A stretch of 6,851 nucleotides of DNA from Candidatus Elulimicrobium sp. (GTDB taxonomy: Bacteria; Patescibacteriota; Minisyncoccia; Moranbacterales; UBA9337): NCBI GenBank assembly GCA_020722485.1, contig DYKS01000030.1, positions 1 to 6,851 of the forward strand, in the 5' to 3' direction. The notes beneath the pieces are model-generated. The model was given only the letters and a program-made list of their open reading frames with translations, ran no database searches and was not told where the DNA came from. Shown here piece after piece: positions 1-5,480 of this stretch. The translations under genes were made by a program, and so were the position numbers. How positions within the stretch are numbered: the stretch's first letter is position 1; the number at the start of each line of letters is the position of its first letter.

Positions 1-8
1 AAAGAACT

Positions 9-75
9 TCGGCAAACGGGCAATTGCCGATGGAGCTGTCTTAGGCTGCTCCGGCCTTTCTTTCTTTTTTCTTTT
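9..75 (+). terminator. Possible terminator or 3' end of a structured RNA from an unseen plus-strand transcript
   Basis: Two hairpins stand side by side. The first has a 7-bp stem (9-15 TCGGCAA with 24-30 TTGCCGA, 8-nt loop). The second has a 5-bp GC-rich stem (32-36 GGAGC with 48-52 GCTCC, 11-nt loop). They are followed by GGCC and then a T-rich run from 57 to 76 broken only by single C residues. That order fits an intrinsic terminator on the plus strand, converging on the minus-strand gene that ends at 164. The second stem is short with a large loop and the U-tract is interrupted, so this could instead be the 3' end of a structured RNA. I could not match it to tmRNA, RNase P, SRP RNA or rRNA. 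Confidence 0.35.
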
Positions 76-96
76 TCACCTCCTTTTTTAAAAATT

Positions 97-116
97 TTCA
101 GAACGATTGTTCTGAA
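97..116. promoter_or_regulatory. Perfect 8-bp dyad; minus-strand terminator stem or operator
   Basis: Positions 97-104 (TTCAGAAC) pair perfectly with 109-116 (GTTCTGAA) around a GATT loop. It lies 48 bp beyond the stop codon of the Wzz-like gene, so it may be that gene's terminator; on the minus strand it is followed by AAA and then TTTTT, a weak U-tract. The centre also reads GAAC-N4-GTTC, the core of the Gram-positive-type LexA box, although the outer bases (A and T) differ from the usual C and G. Neither role is proven. A stand-alone AAGGAGG on the minus strand lies just beyond it (80-86), with no usable start codon after it. Confidence 0.4.
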
Positions 117-163
117 TAAGACGAAGAACTTTATAAATTCCGCGTCCTGATCAAAACAAAAAC

Positions 164-826
164 TTAATTTAAATCTTCCAAATTTTCAATATAATTCTTT
201 TCTTCCGTATTTAAATTTAAACCATTTTCTTTGAAATAAAATGTCCAAACTATCGCCAATACTGCGCCTAATAAAAATCCGCCAACCATTCCCAGCGCTA
301 TTTCTTTTATCCCTGGATTTTTTTCCGCTATCGGTCCCGATAACAAACGCACATCTAAATCAGCTTTTCCTCGAAAGAGATAATTCTTGGAAATTAAAAC
401 TTCTCTCATAGCTTCCGCAATCGCCAATGCTTGATGACTGTCATTTTCCAAAATTTCCACTTTGATAATTCCCAAATTGGAATCGCGACTTACTTTTATC
501 ATTTCTCTCCAGGCTTTTAATTTTTTCTTTTTATCAAAAGGCAGAAATTCCGGATTAACTTTTCCCGTTGCGACAACTTCATTGATAAAAATTTCGCTAT
601 AAATAGCTTCACTCAAAATATTTCCCCAATATTCCGCTGAACGGGACAAAGAATAAAAATCCTGATTGCCAGATTGATTTTGTACTACCAAAAAATCAGC
701 AGAAACTTTATAATTTTTGGAATAAATAGACAGAAAAAAGAACGAAAAAGAAGCTATCAATAAGCCAAAAATTATGGCAACAGAGACATTTCTTTTCAAA
801 AAATAAAAAAATTCAGAGTTATTCAT
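164..826 (-). CDS. Wzz-like polysaccharide chain-length determinant protein
   Basis: A 220-residue inner-membrane protein with the chain-length-determinant layout: short cytoplasmic N-terminus, TM1 at about residues 14-35, an extracytoplasmic region of about 140 residues with predicted helices, TM2 at about 176-198, and a short cytoplasmic tail of about 22 residues. A proline-containing stretch just before TM2 (SGPIAEKNPGIKE, 163-175) resembles the proline-rich motif that precedes TM2 in Wzz/YveK-type co-polymerases. Such proteins set the length of O-antigen or capsule chains made by a Wzy polymerase. There is no fused tyrosine kinase domain and no kinase or Wzy gene in view, so the glycan it serves is unknown. 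It starts at an ATG with no Shine-Dalgarno and has its own promoter-like sequence (857-885). The family assignment rests on architecture more than on strong motifs. Confidence 0.7.
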   Translation of the reverse strand: MNNSEFFYFLKRNVSVAIIFGLLIASFSFFFLSIYSKNYKVSADFLVVQNQSGNQDFYSLSRSAEYWGNILSEAIYSEIFINEVVATGKVNPEFLPFDKKKKLKAWREMIKVSRDSNLGIIKVEILENDSHQALAIAEAMREVLISKNYLFRGKADLDVRLLSGPIAEKNPGIKEIALGMVGGFLLGAVLAIVWTFYFKENGLNLNTEEKNYIENLEDLN

Positions 827-856
827 TAGTTTTTAAAAATTAAACCTTAACCCTGA

Positions 857-885
857 ATCCTAGTATATTTTTAATTTTTTGTCAA
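857..885 (-). promoter_or_regulatory. Sigma70-type promoter for the Wzz-like gene
   Basis: Read on the minus strand, a perfect -35 TTGACA (880-885) is followed by a 17-nt spacer and a -10-like TAGGAT (857-862, four of six consensus bases). Transcription would start near 850, leaving a leader of about 24 nt before the ATG at 826. A better-looking TATACT (862-867) sits only 12 nt from the -35, which is too close for normal use. The leader contains no Shine-Dalgarno at a usable distance. Confidence 0.5.
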
Positions 886-1044
886 GTTTTTTGAGATAAA
901 ACTATATTCAAACTTAAAAGCTCCTTTTTGATACACTAAAATGTTCCCACCTCTGTTTTCACGAGATCAAACTCTAACAAGAATCCCGTCTTTCTTTATC
1001 ACGCGTAATTCCGGATAAATTTTTTCGCCAGTGCTTAAATTTAG
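871..1044 (-). pseudogene. Possible decayed reading frame in the intergenic gap
   Basis: The gap 827-1115 is mostly AT-rich, but 940-1035 is richer in G and C and reads like protein in one minus-strand frame. That frame runs 25 sense codons from 1044 to a TGA at 967-969, including STGEKIYPELRVIKKDG, and then 31 more sense codons to a TAA at 871-873, including SRENRGGNILVYQKG. No start codon in a sensible place is present and stops lie directly upstream (TAA, TAG). This may be the remains of a lost gene or chance; I recognise no family. The promoter of the Wzz-like gene overlaps its last codons. Confidence 0.2.
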
Positions 1045-1115
1045 CTATTTTTATCTGCTAACCTTTTTTAGAATTCAATTCCTAATCGAGATAATTATTT
1101 TTAAAAATCAAATAA

Positions 1116-2399
1116 TTAAAAATAATCGTCATAACCTTTAGACCATTCAATAACAGTGTCGGCGTAAGCTTCGCATTTATCACGCCAATAACGCGATGTC
1201 GGACCGCCGCAATAATAAACTTTAGCGGCATAATGTTCTTTGCTCTTGCTAGTTGCTCCTGCGTTTCTTAGTTTCAGAGCCATTCCAATTACTCCATCTT
1301 CTAACCGCCAAGGATTGGGCGGATAATTACCAGTCAAAGAAGCTATTTTTTCCTTGTAACCAACCCATGTGCTTGGCATAAATTGCGCTATTCCCATCGC
1401 GCCGCCATAACCGAATCCTGGCCAACAAGAAAGTTTTTTATCATTTTTTTTGTATCCCAATTCATTCATTAAATCCAAAAAAACATCTTTATCAATATCT
1501 TTCATATGTTTTTTAACCGGATTAGAACCTTTATCATAATAACATCCGCCGGTAAATCTTCCTAAATCCGTTTCCTTGTCCAACACGGCAAACAAAAACT
1601 CTTTTCTTACTCCGGTTTTTTTCTCCGCTAATTTTACCGCGTTTACCACATCATCCAAAGAATAAGAAGAATCCAAAAATCTGGACAAGATACTTCGCAA
1701 TCTGTTCAATCTAGCTTGTAAATTTCCAATTTTGGCTTGTTTTTCGTTAATTTGAGATTGAGTTTCAACTTTATCGATAATAAGTTCCGTTTTCTCGTCT
1801 TTTTTGTCTTCCAATAAATCCTTTTTTATCGCCTTGATTTGATCATAATCTTTTTTTTCTTCCGCTAGTTTTTTTTGTTCTTCCTTAATATTTTGAGTTA
1901 AGTTTAAAATTTTTTCTTTAATGTCCAATAACCGATCAAATTTCTCTGAGATTTGGGAAAAACCATTTTTCTGAAAAACCATTAACGCAATAGAATCGCG
2001 TTTTTTTTGGTAAATATTTTGCAAAAGCGCTTTTAAAATTTCCTTTTGTTTTTTAATTTTTTCTTCACGATCGGAAATTTCTTTTTCTTTGCGATCGATA
2101 ATTTCTTCCGCCTCTTGAATATCTTCTTGAGTTAAATTGATTTGTTTTTGAACTGAATAAATACGATCTTGAATCTGATTTGCGTTTTTTTGCAAAATTT
2201 CTTTCTGATAAGTTTCCTTTTGTATTTTTTTCTCCAATTCTTTAATCTCATCTTTTGTATCTTCTATTTTTTCTTTATCCTTTTCAGAATATTCCGCCCG
2301 CGTCGAAACAAATCCCCAAAAAGCAAAAACTAAAACTAATGCCACCAACATTGTCTTTTTTAAAAAAATTATTTTTGTTTTTTTTGTTTTTTTTGTCAT
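1116..2399 (-). CDS. Secreted coiled-coil protein with C-terminal lytic transglycosylase (MltB/SLT-like) domain
   Basis: A 427-residue exported murein hydrolase. The N-terminus is Lys-rich, then a hydrophobic run (about 17-31) and a TRA|E-like cleavage site near 35. Residues about 40-240 form a long, highly charged coiled coil similar in layout to the N-terminal parts of EnvC, PcsB and CwlO. The C-terminal domain (about 250-427) looks like a lytic transglycosylase: an ET-x-x-GR-x-TG motif with the presumed catalytic Glu276, then GAMGIAQFMPST at 333-344. Such enzymes cleave the MurNAc-GlcNAc bond. Four cysteines (286, 325, 397, 409), all in this domain, suggest disulfides outside the cytoplasm. 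The start is chosen at ATG 2399; a TTG two codons upstream (2405) is also in frame, and neither has a Shine-Dalgarno. Two A8 tracts lie just inside the gene. It is separated from upstream rplY by a terminator, so it is probably transcribed alone. Confidence 0.82.
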   Translation of the reverse strand: MTKKTKKTKIIFLKKTMLVALVLVFAFWGFVSTRAEYSEKDKEKIEDTKDEIKELEKKIQKETYQKEILQKNANQIQDRIYSVQKQINLTQEDIQEAEEIIDRKEKEISDREEKIKKQKEILKALLQNIYQKKRDSIALMVFQKNGFSQISEKFDRLLDIKEKILNLTQNIKEEQKKLAEEKKDYDQIKAIKKDLLEDKKDEKTELIIDKVETQSQINEKQAKIGNLQARLNRLRSILSRFLDSSYSLDDVVNAVKLAEKKTGVRKEFLFAVLDKETDLGRFTGGCYYDKGSNPVKKHMKDIDKDVFLDLMNELGYKKNDKKLSCWPGFGYGGAMGIAQFMPSTWVGYKEKIASLTGNYPPNPWRLEDGVIGMALKLRNAGATSKSKEHYAAKVYYCGGPTSRYWRDKCEAYADTVIEWSKGYDDYF

Positions 2400-2436
2400 T
2401 TTCAAAATATATTTTGTAAACCCGCGACAAATAAAT

Positions 2437-2460
2437 TTTCATTCTTATTTTAACATATTT
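2437..2460 (-). promoter_or_regulatory. Weak extended -10 promoter for the lytic transglycosylase gene
   Basis: On the minus strand TGTTAAAAT (2447-2455) matches an extended -10 (TGn plus TAAAAT, five of six). It lies just downstream of the terminator of the preceding operon, where a new promoter is needed. No good -35 is visible because that position falls in the T-rich terminator tail. The start would be near 2440, giving a leader of about 40 nt. This is inferred from position as much as from sequence. Confidence 0.3.
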
Positions 2461-2502
2461 TTTAAAAAAAGAAAAAGAACTCGTTATAACGAATTCTTTT
2501 TC
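2461..2502 (-). terminator. Intrinsic terminator of the CxxC protein-rplY operon
   Basis: A 32-bp nearly perfect dyad: 2471-2479 (GAAAAAGAA) pairs with 2494-2502 (TTCTTTTTC), a C/A mismatch follows, and the centre TCGTTATAACGA (2481-2492) is itself palindromic. On the minus strand the stem is followed by a run of seven T (2464-2470). It begins 36 bp after the rplY stop codon. The symmetrical A/T arms would also support termination on the plus strand, though no plus-strand gene reads into it. Confidence 0.85.
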
Positions 2503-2538
2503 AAAAATCTCCGTAGTTTTAATTATTCTTTTAAAAAA

Positions 2539-3198
2539 TTATGCTTTTTCTTTTTCTTCTTTCTTTTCTTTCTTTTCTATCCCTTCAACTTTAGTCACGT
2601 CTTCTTCCACTTTTTGATTTAATTCCATCATTTCTCCTTCACTTCGTGGCGGAGTTACCAAAGCGATAATTGTCTCTCCGTCTAAAATTAATTCCACTTT
2701 ATCAGAAACTTTTAAGTCTTTCACTTTAAAGTAATCATCAAAAGTTTTCAGCCGCGCCAAATCCACTTTTAATTCAGAAGGCAAATCCGCCGGCAAACAT
2801 TTAACCGCAATCTCATTCATATTCTTGACCAAGGTTCCGCCTTTTTCTTTGACTGCCGGCGCTTCTCCGACAAACTCCAAAGGAATTTCCGTTTCAATTT
2901 TTTCATCCATTCTTATTTTAAAGAAATCAATATGCGAAAAATTTCCAGATAACGGATTTCTTTGAATATCATAAATCAAAACATTGGCTTGATCGCCATT
3001 TTCAATTTTCAATTGAACAACCGTATTTTCTCCGGCTTCAAGATAAGCTTTGCGAAACTCTTTATCGTTTATCCATAAATTTTTATTTTCTGTTTTTTTG
3101 CCATACAAAACCGCGGGAATAAGCCCTTGACGGCGAAATTTCCGCACCTGTTTTCCTTGTTCGTTTCTTACTCGCGCTTGAATAATAATTTGGTCCAT
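2539..3198 (-). CDS. rplY: 50S ribosomal protein bL25 (TL5/CTC type)
   Basis: A 219-residue protein of the long bL25 form known as TL5 or CTC, which binds 5S rRNA in the large subunit. The N-terminal domain (about 1-92) has the family signature G-K-x-V-R-K-x-R-x-x-G-x-(I/V)-P-A-V-(L/V)-YG (residues 15-33), and later RNPLSGNFSHIDFF, matching the conserved 'hp...HvDF' region. The C-terminal beta domain (about 97-187) carries the usual PLEFVGEAPAVKEKGG segment and ends near ALVTPPR. A Lys/Glu-rich tail of about 30 residues follows; such tails are common and probably disordered. The length is normal for the two-domain form (E. coli has only the short domain). It starts at ATG without a Shine-Dalgarno, 21 nt after the CxxC protein gene, and is likely transcribed with it. 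Confidence 0.95.
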   Translation of the reverse strand: MDQIIIQARVRNEQGKQVRKFRRQGLIPAVLYGKKTENKNLWINDKEFRKAYLEAGENTVVQLKIENGDQANVLIYDIQRNPLSGNFSHIDFFKIRMDEKIETEIPLEFVGEAPAVKEKGGTLVKNMNEIAVKCLPADLPSELKVDLARLKTFDDYFKVKDLKVSDKVELILDGETIIALVTPPRSEGEMMELNQKVEEDVTKVEGIEKKEKKEEKEKA

Positions 3199-3219
3199 AA
3201 TTTTAAATTTATTGGTGAA

Positions 3220-3558
3220 TTAAATAAAATCATCCATCATTCCTTTGGAAGACTTTAAAAATTGATAAACCTCTAATACTTGATCCATTGAAATAGCATT
3301 GTTTTTTTCCGTTAAAAATTTTATCGCTTCTTTATTGCTCAAATCAGTGGCCATTCCAAAAACAAAAACACCTGGTTTTCCGGAATAAACAAATACCAAA
3401 GAAAAAGAATGGCAATGGTCACAATTTAAATGCAAGAGAGTTTTTTCTTTCGTTTGAATTAAAACAGAAATATTTTCTCTTGACAATTTTTTCCCGCAAT
3501 TAGAACAGTAAATATTTTCTTTGGTAATTTCCAAATTTTTTTCAAATATATGTTTCAT
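3220..3558 (-). CDS. Small protein with two CxxC pairs, putative zinc ribbon, upstream of rplY
   Basis: A 112-residue cytoplasmic protein of unknown function. Two Cys pairs, C18-x2-C21 (YCSNCGKKL) and C46-x2-C49 (NCDHCH), are 24 residues apart and flank a beta-rich stretch, the layout of a zinc ribbon binding one metal ion. The rest (about 50-112) has a beta strand (SFSLVFVYSG) and then predicted helices, ending in an acidic tail (DDFI). No signal peptide or membrane segment is seen. It is first in an operon with rplY, 21 nt apart, which hints at a role near translation or ribosome assembly, but that is only context. A promoter lies directly upstream, so the mRNA would be almost leaderless. 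Start ATG has no clear Shine-Dalgarno (AAAGAAG lies 8-14 nt before it). I recognise no named family. Confidence 0.75.
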   Translation of the reverse strand: MKHIFEKNLEITKENIYCSNCGKKLSRENISVLIQTKEKTLLHLNCDHCHSFSLVFVYSGKPGVFVFGMATDLSNKEAIKFLTEKNNAISMDQVLEVYQFLKSSKGMMDDFI

Positions 3559-3570
3559 TAACGCTTCTTT

Positions 3571-3599
3571 AAAATAACATTACCTTTAGAAAAGGTCAA
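3571..3599 (-). promoter_or_regulatory. Promoter of the CxxC protein-rplY operon, with an embedded dyad
   Basis: On the minus strand -35 TTGACC (3594-3599, five of six) is followed by a 17-nt spacer and an extended -10, TGT-TATTTT (-10 at 3571-3576). Transcription would begin near 3564, only about 6 nt before the ATG at 3558, so the mRNA would be nearly leaderless. The spacer and part of the -35 contain a 6-bp dyad, ACCTTT-AGA-AAAGGT (3582-3596), a possible operator. Confidence 0.55.
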
Positions 3600-3784
3600 G
3601 CGCATCGCATTACAGATAGGTTAATGACAATATTTTTCATTAGTGTTTTTTTAAAAAAAAATTCCGAAATGATACAGAGAGAAAAATAAACAACGCTAAT
3701 TAAATTAACATATAACGATACATTGAAAAAGAAATAACTTTAAACGCTTTGGTTATTTGTTTATATTTAAATAAGTCGCAAATA

Positions 3785-3819
3785 ATTGTCATTGACTATT
3801 AATGATACAATGCTAAAAT
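3785..3819 (+). promoter_or_regulatory. galE promoter with overlapping inverted repeat
   Basis: A -35 TTGACT (3792-3797, five of six), a 16-nt spacer and an extended -10, TGC-TAAAAT (-10 at 3814-3819), make a good sigma70-type promoter with a start near 3826 and a leader of about 43 nt. An imperfect inverted repeat, ATTGTCATT (3785-3793) against AATGATACAAT (3801-3811, two extra bases), covers the -35 and spacer and could be a repressor site. A second, poorer extended -10 (TGA-TACAAT, 3803-3811) overlaps it. Confidence 0.55.
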
Positions 3820-3868
3820 TAAAAAGTAATTTACCAGTATAAAAATAAATTAAAAAACACAAAATAAA

Positions 3869-4879
3869 ATGAAAATACTTATCACTGGCGGAGCCGGTTT
3901 CATCGGCTCGCATACAGTCGTTGAGCTTATTGAAGCTGGACACACACCTATTATCATTGACAATTTTTCCAATTCCGAAAAATGGATCATTGATCGAATT
4001 GAAAAAATTACTGGACAAAAACCGACGGTTTACGAAGGCGATTGCGCCGATAAAAAATTTATAGCTGATGTTTTTCAAAAAGAAAAAAATATCGACGGCG
4101 TCATCCACTTCGCCGCGCTAAAAGCTGTCGGCGAATCGATGGAAAAACCGCTGGAATATTATCGCAATAATCTTGATTCCACAATGACGATTTTAGAAGA
4201 AATAACCAGGCATAAGATTGGCAATTTTGTTTTCTCTTCTTCCGCCACCGTTTACGGCGACCCAAAAGAAAATCCCATTCCGGAAATCGCTCCGCGTCAA
4301 CCCGCTACCAATCCTTACGGCAATACCAAATCTATTATAGAAGACATCATCCGAGATTTAGCGTCAGCTGATAAAAATTTTTCCGCGTTGTCTCTGCGCT
4401 ATTTTAATCCCATCGGCGCTCATTCTTCCGGATTGATCGGAGAACTGCCCAAAGGAACACCCAATAATTTAGTTCCTTATCTCACTCAAACAGCCGCCGG
4501 CAAACGAAAGGAGTTAACTATTTTTGGCGATGACTACCCTACTCCGGACGGAACAGGTGTTCGCGATTTTATTCATGTGGTTGATTTGGCGCGCGCGCAT
4601 ATCGCCGCGTTAGATTATTTAAAAAAACAACCGAAACCCTTTTACGATATTTTTAATATAGGAACCGGAAAGGGAACTAGCGTCAAAGAAATAATAGAAA
4701 CTTTTGAAAAAATCAATAGAGTTAAAGTCCCATACAAAATAGGTCCGCGCCGCCCGGGAGACATTGCCGCTTGTTGGGCAGATCCCTCCAAAATAAATAA
4801 AATTATTGGTTGGCGCGCCGAAAAAACCATTGCTGATGCCTTAAAGGATGCTTGGAAGTGGGAAAAAAATATTTCCTAA
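3869..4879 (+). CDS. galE: UDP-glucose 4-epimerase, possibly also acting on UDP-GlcNAc
   Basis: A 336-residue cytoplasmic NAD-dependent epimerase of the extended short-chain dehydrogenase family, full length against E. coli GalE (338). It interconverts UDP-glucose and UDP-galactose. Visible motifs: TGGAGFIGSH (6-15), NAD-binding Asp31-Asn32, GD58, HFAALKAVGES (80-90), FSSSATVYGD with Ser125, catalytic Tyr150-x3-Lys154, Asn180 in LRYFNPIGAH, and DGTGVRDFIHVVDLA in the substrate domain. At the position of E. coli Tyr299 (AYWA) this protein has Cys302 (AACWADPSK), as in human GALE Cys307; a small residue there is known to allow UDP-GlcNAc/UDP-GalNAc as well. It starts at ATG with an A-rich leader and no Shine-Dalgarno. 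No intrinsic terminator is seen after it, so some transcription may run on into the GtrA gene 153 bp downstream. Confidence 0.95.
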   Translation: MKILITGGAGFIGSHTVVELIEAGHTPIIIDNFSNSEKWIIDRIEKITGQKPTVYEGDCADKKFIADVFQKEKNIDGVIHFAALKAVGESMEKPLEYYRNNLDSTMTILEEITRHKIGNFVFSSSATVYGDPKENPIPEIAPRQPATNPYGNTKSIIEDIIRDLASADKNFSALSLRYFNPIGAHSSGLIGELPKGTPNNLVPYLTQTAAGKRKELTIFGDDYPTPDGTGVRDFIHVVDLARAHIAALDYLKKQPKPFYDIFNIGTGKGTSVKEIIETFEKINRVKVPYKIGPRRPGDIAACWADPSKINKIIGWRAEKTIADALKDAWKWEKNIS

Positions 4880-4974
4880 AGTTTAGTTTTGAAATTTGAA
4901 AAAAATTCTCCAAAGACGGTCATTGGATAGTCCTCGGATGACAAAAACGCGTAAGTTCTAAAAAATTTGTTATC

Positions 4975-5015
4975 ACAATAAAATATTGTCTAAAAGAAAT
5001 AAATTACTCTATAAT
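4975..5015 (+). promoter_or_regulatory. Promoter for the GtrA-oxidoreductase operon, with dyad at the -35
   Basis: A -35-like TTGTCT (4986-4991), an 18-nt spacer and a perfect -10 TATAAT (5010-5015) point to a start near 5022, only about 11 nt before the ATG at 5033. A 6-bp dyad, ACAATA-AAA-TATTGT (4975-4989), overlaps the -35 and could be an operator. Just upstream, an imperfect stem GTCAT/ATGAC (4919-4923 with 4938-4942) has no U-tract and is not a convincing galE terminator. Confidence 0.55.
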
Positions 5016-5032
5016 AAAAACAAAATAAAACT

Positions 5033-5458
5033 ATGAACGAAATGATTAAAAAATATCTGATTGAAAAAACTGACGAAACTTATGTTCAGTTTTTTCGTTA
5101 TATTTTTGTAGGCGGAATTGCTACCGTAGTAGATATGGGCTCGTTTTATATCGCGGACAATATTTTGCTTTTTCATTATTTAATTGCTCAAACTGCTGGA
5201 TTTATTTTAGGATTAATAACTAATTATCTAATAAGCATCGTTTGGGTTTTCAGAAGCACCGGCAATGTAAAAAAAGAATTTACCATATTTGCGCTCATTG
5301 GTATCGGCGGACTTTTGTGGAGTTATTTGATTTTATGGATACTGATTGATATTTTAAACTTAAATTATTTTCAAGATATGCTAGCTAAAAGCATCGCGGT
5401 CGCTATCGTTTTAATTTGGAACTTCGGAATGAGAAAAAAATTCGCATTTAAAGAATAA
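5033..5458 (+). CDS. GtrA-family four-helix membrane protein
   Basis: A 141-residue polytopic membrane protein of the GtrA (DPMS) family, normal length. Four membrane segments are visible at about residues 21-43, 48-73, 84-107 and 117-134. Family hallmarks are present: FRYIFVGGIATVVD (21-34) at the first helix, NYLISIVWVFR (64-74) after the second, and the related WNFGMRKKFAF (129-139) at the C-terminus. Characterised GtrA proteins are thought to flip undecaprenyl-phosphate-linked glucose or similar lipid-linked sugars for glycan modification; others of the family have no known substrate. Its promoter (4986-5015) implies a very short leader. The oxidoreductase gene follows after 22 nt, so they are probably one operon. 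An alternative ATG three codons in (5042) is possible. No GtrB-type glycosyltransferase is in view. Confidence 0.88.
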   Translation: MNEMIKKYLIEKTDETYVQFFRYIFVGGIATVVDMGSFYIADNILLFHYLIAQTAGFILGLITNYLISIVWVFRSTGNVKKEFTIFALIGIGGLLWSYLILWILIDILNLNYFQDMLAKSIAVAIVLIWNFGMRKKFAFKE

Positions 5459-5480
5459 TAATTTAACATTTAAGTAAAAT

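Larger units (their letters stand above)
3559..3868. other. Divergent intergenic region (310 bp) with repeated half-sites
   Basis: This strand-switch region separates the minus-strand block from the plus-strand block and holds no credible gene in either direction. It contains the two divergent promoters (3571-3599 and 3792-3819). Half-sites TAATGA/TCATT occur as two dyads: 3622-3627 with 3637-3642 (9-nt gap), and 3789-3793 with 3801-3805 (7-nt gap). The 9-mer AATGACAAT at 3623-3631 recurs inverted at 3785-3793. AAYGATACA occurs three times (3668, 3714, 3801). A T7-A9 tract (3646-3661) may bend the DNA. The rest is plain AT-rich sequence. Confidence 0.5.

Noticed and set aside
41..79. Minus-strand GTG mini-frame of 12 codons after AAGGAGG
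   Set aside because: The Shine-Dalgarno-like sequence abuts the GTG with no spacing, the peptide is a Lys-rich low-complexity run ending quickly at TAA, and nothing else supports it.
74..87. TCACCTCCTTTTTT on the plus strand, like the 3' end of 16S rRNA
   Set aside because: The preceding bases do not match the conserved 16S 3' region (no GTAACAAGG or the final helix), so it is a chance pyrimidine match.
936..1019. Plus-strand 25-codon frame from ATG 940
   Set aside because: Too short, no ribosome-binding context, and no recognisable sequence; the opposite-strand frame there is more protein-like, and even that is uncertain.
1092..1118. AT-only 9-bp dyad overlapping the stop of the transglycosylase gene
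   Set aside because: It has no GC pairs, overlaps the stop codon and lacks a following U-tract on the minus strand, so it is not a credible terminator.
3767..4108. Minus-strand 113-codon open frame across the galE start and promoter
   Set aside because: It overlaps the N-terminal Rossmann motif of galE antisense, shows no family features, and is explained as a shadow of the real gene.
4642..4830. Minus-strand 62-codon frame inside galE
   Set aside because: It lies wholly within a strongly supported gene on the other strand and has no motif of its own.
4919..4942. Possible galE terminator (GTCAT/ATGAC stem)
   Set aside because: Only five outer pairs with an unbalanced internal loop, followed by A residues and not T residues.
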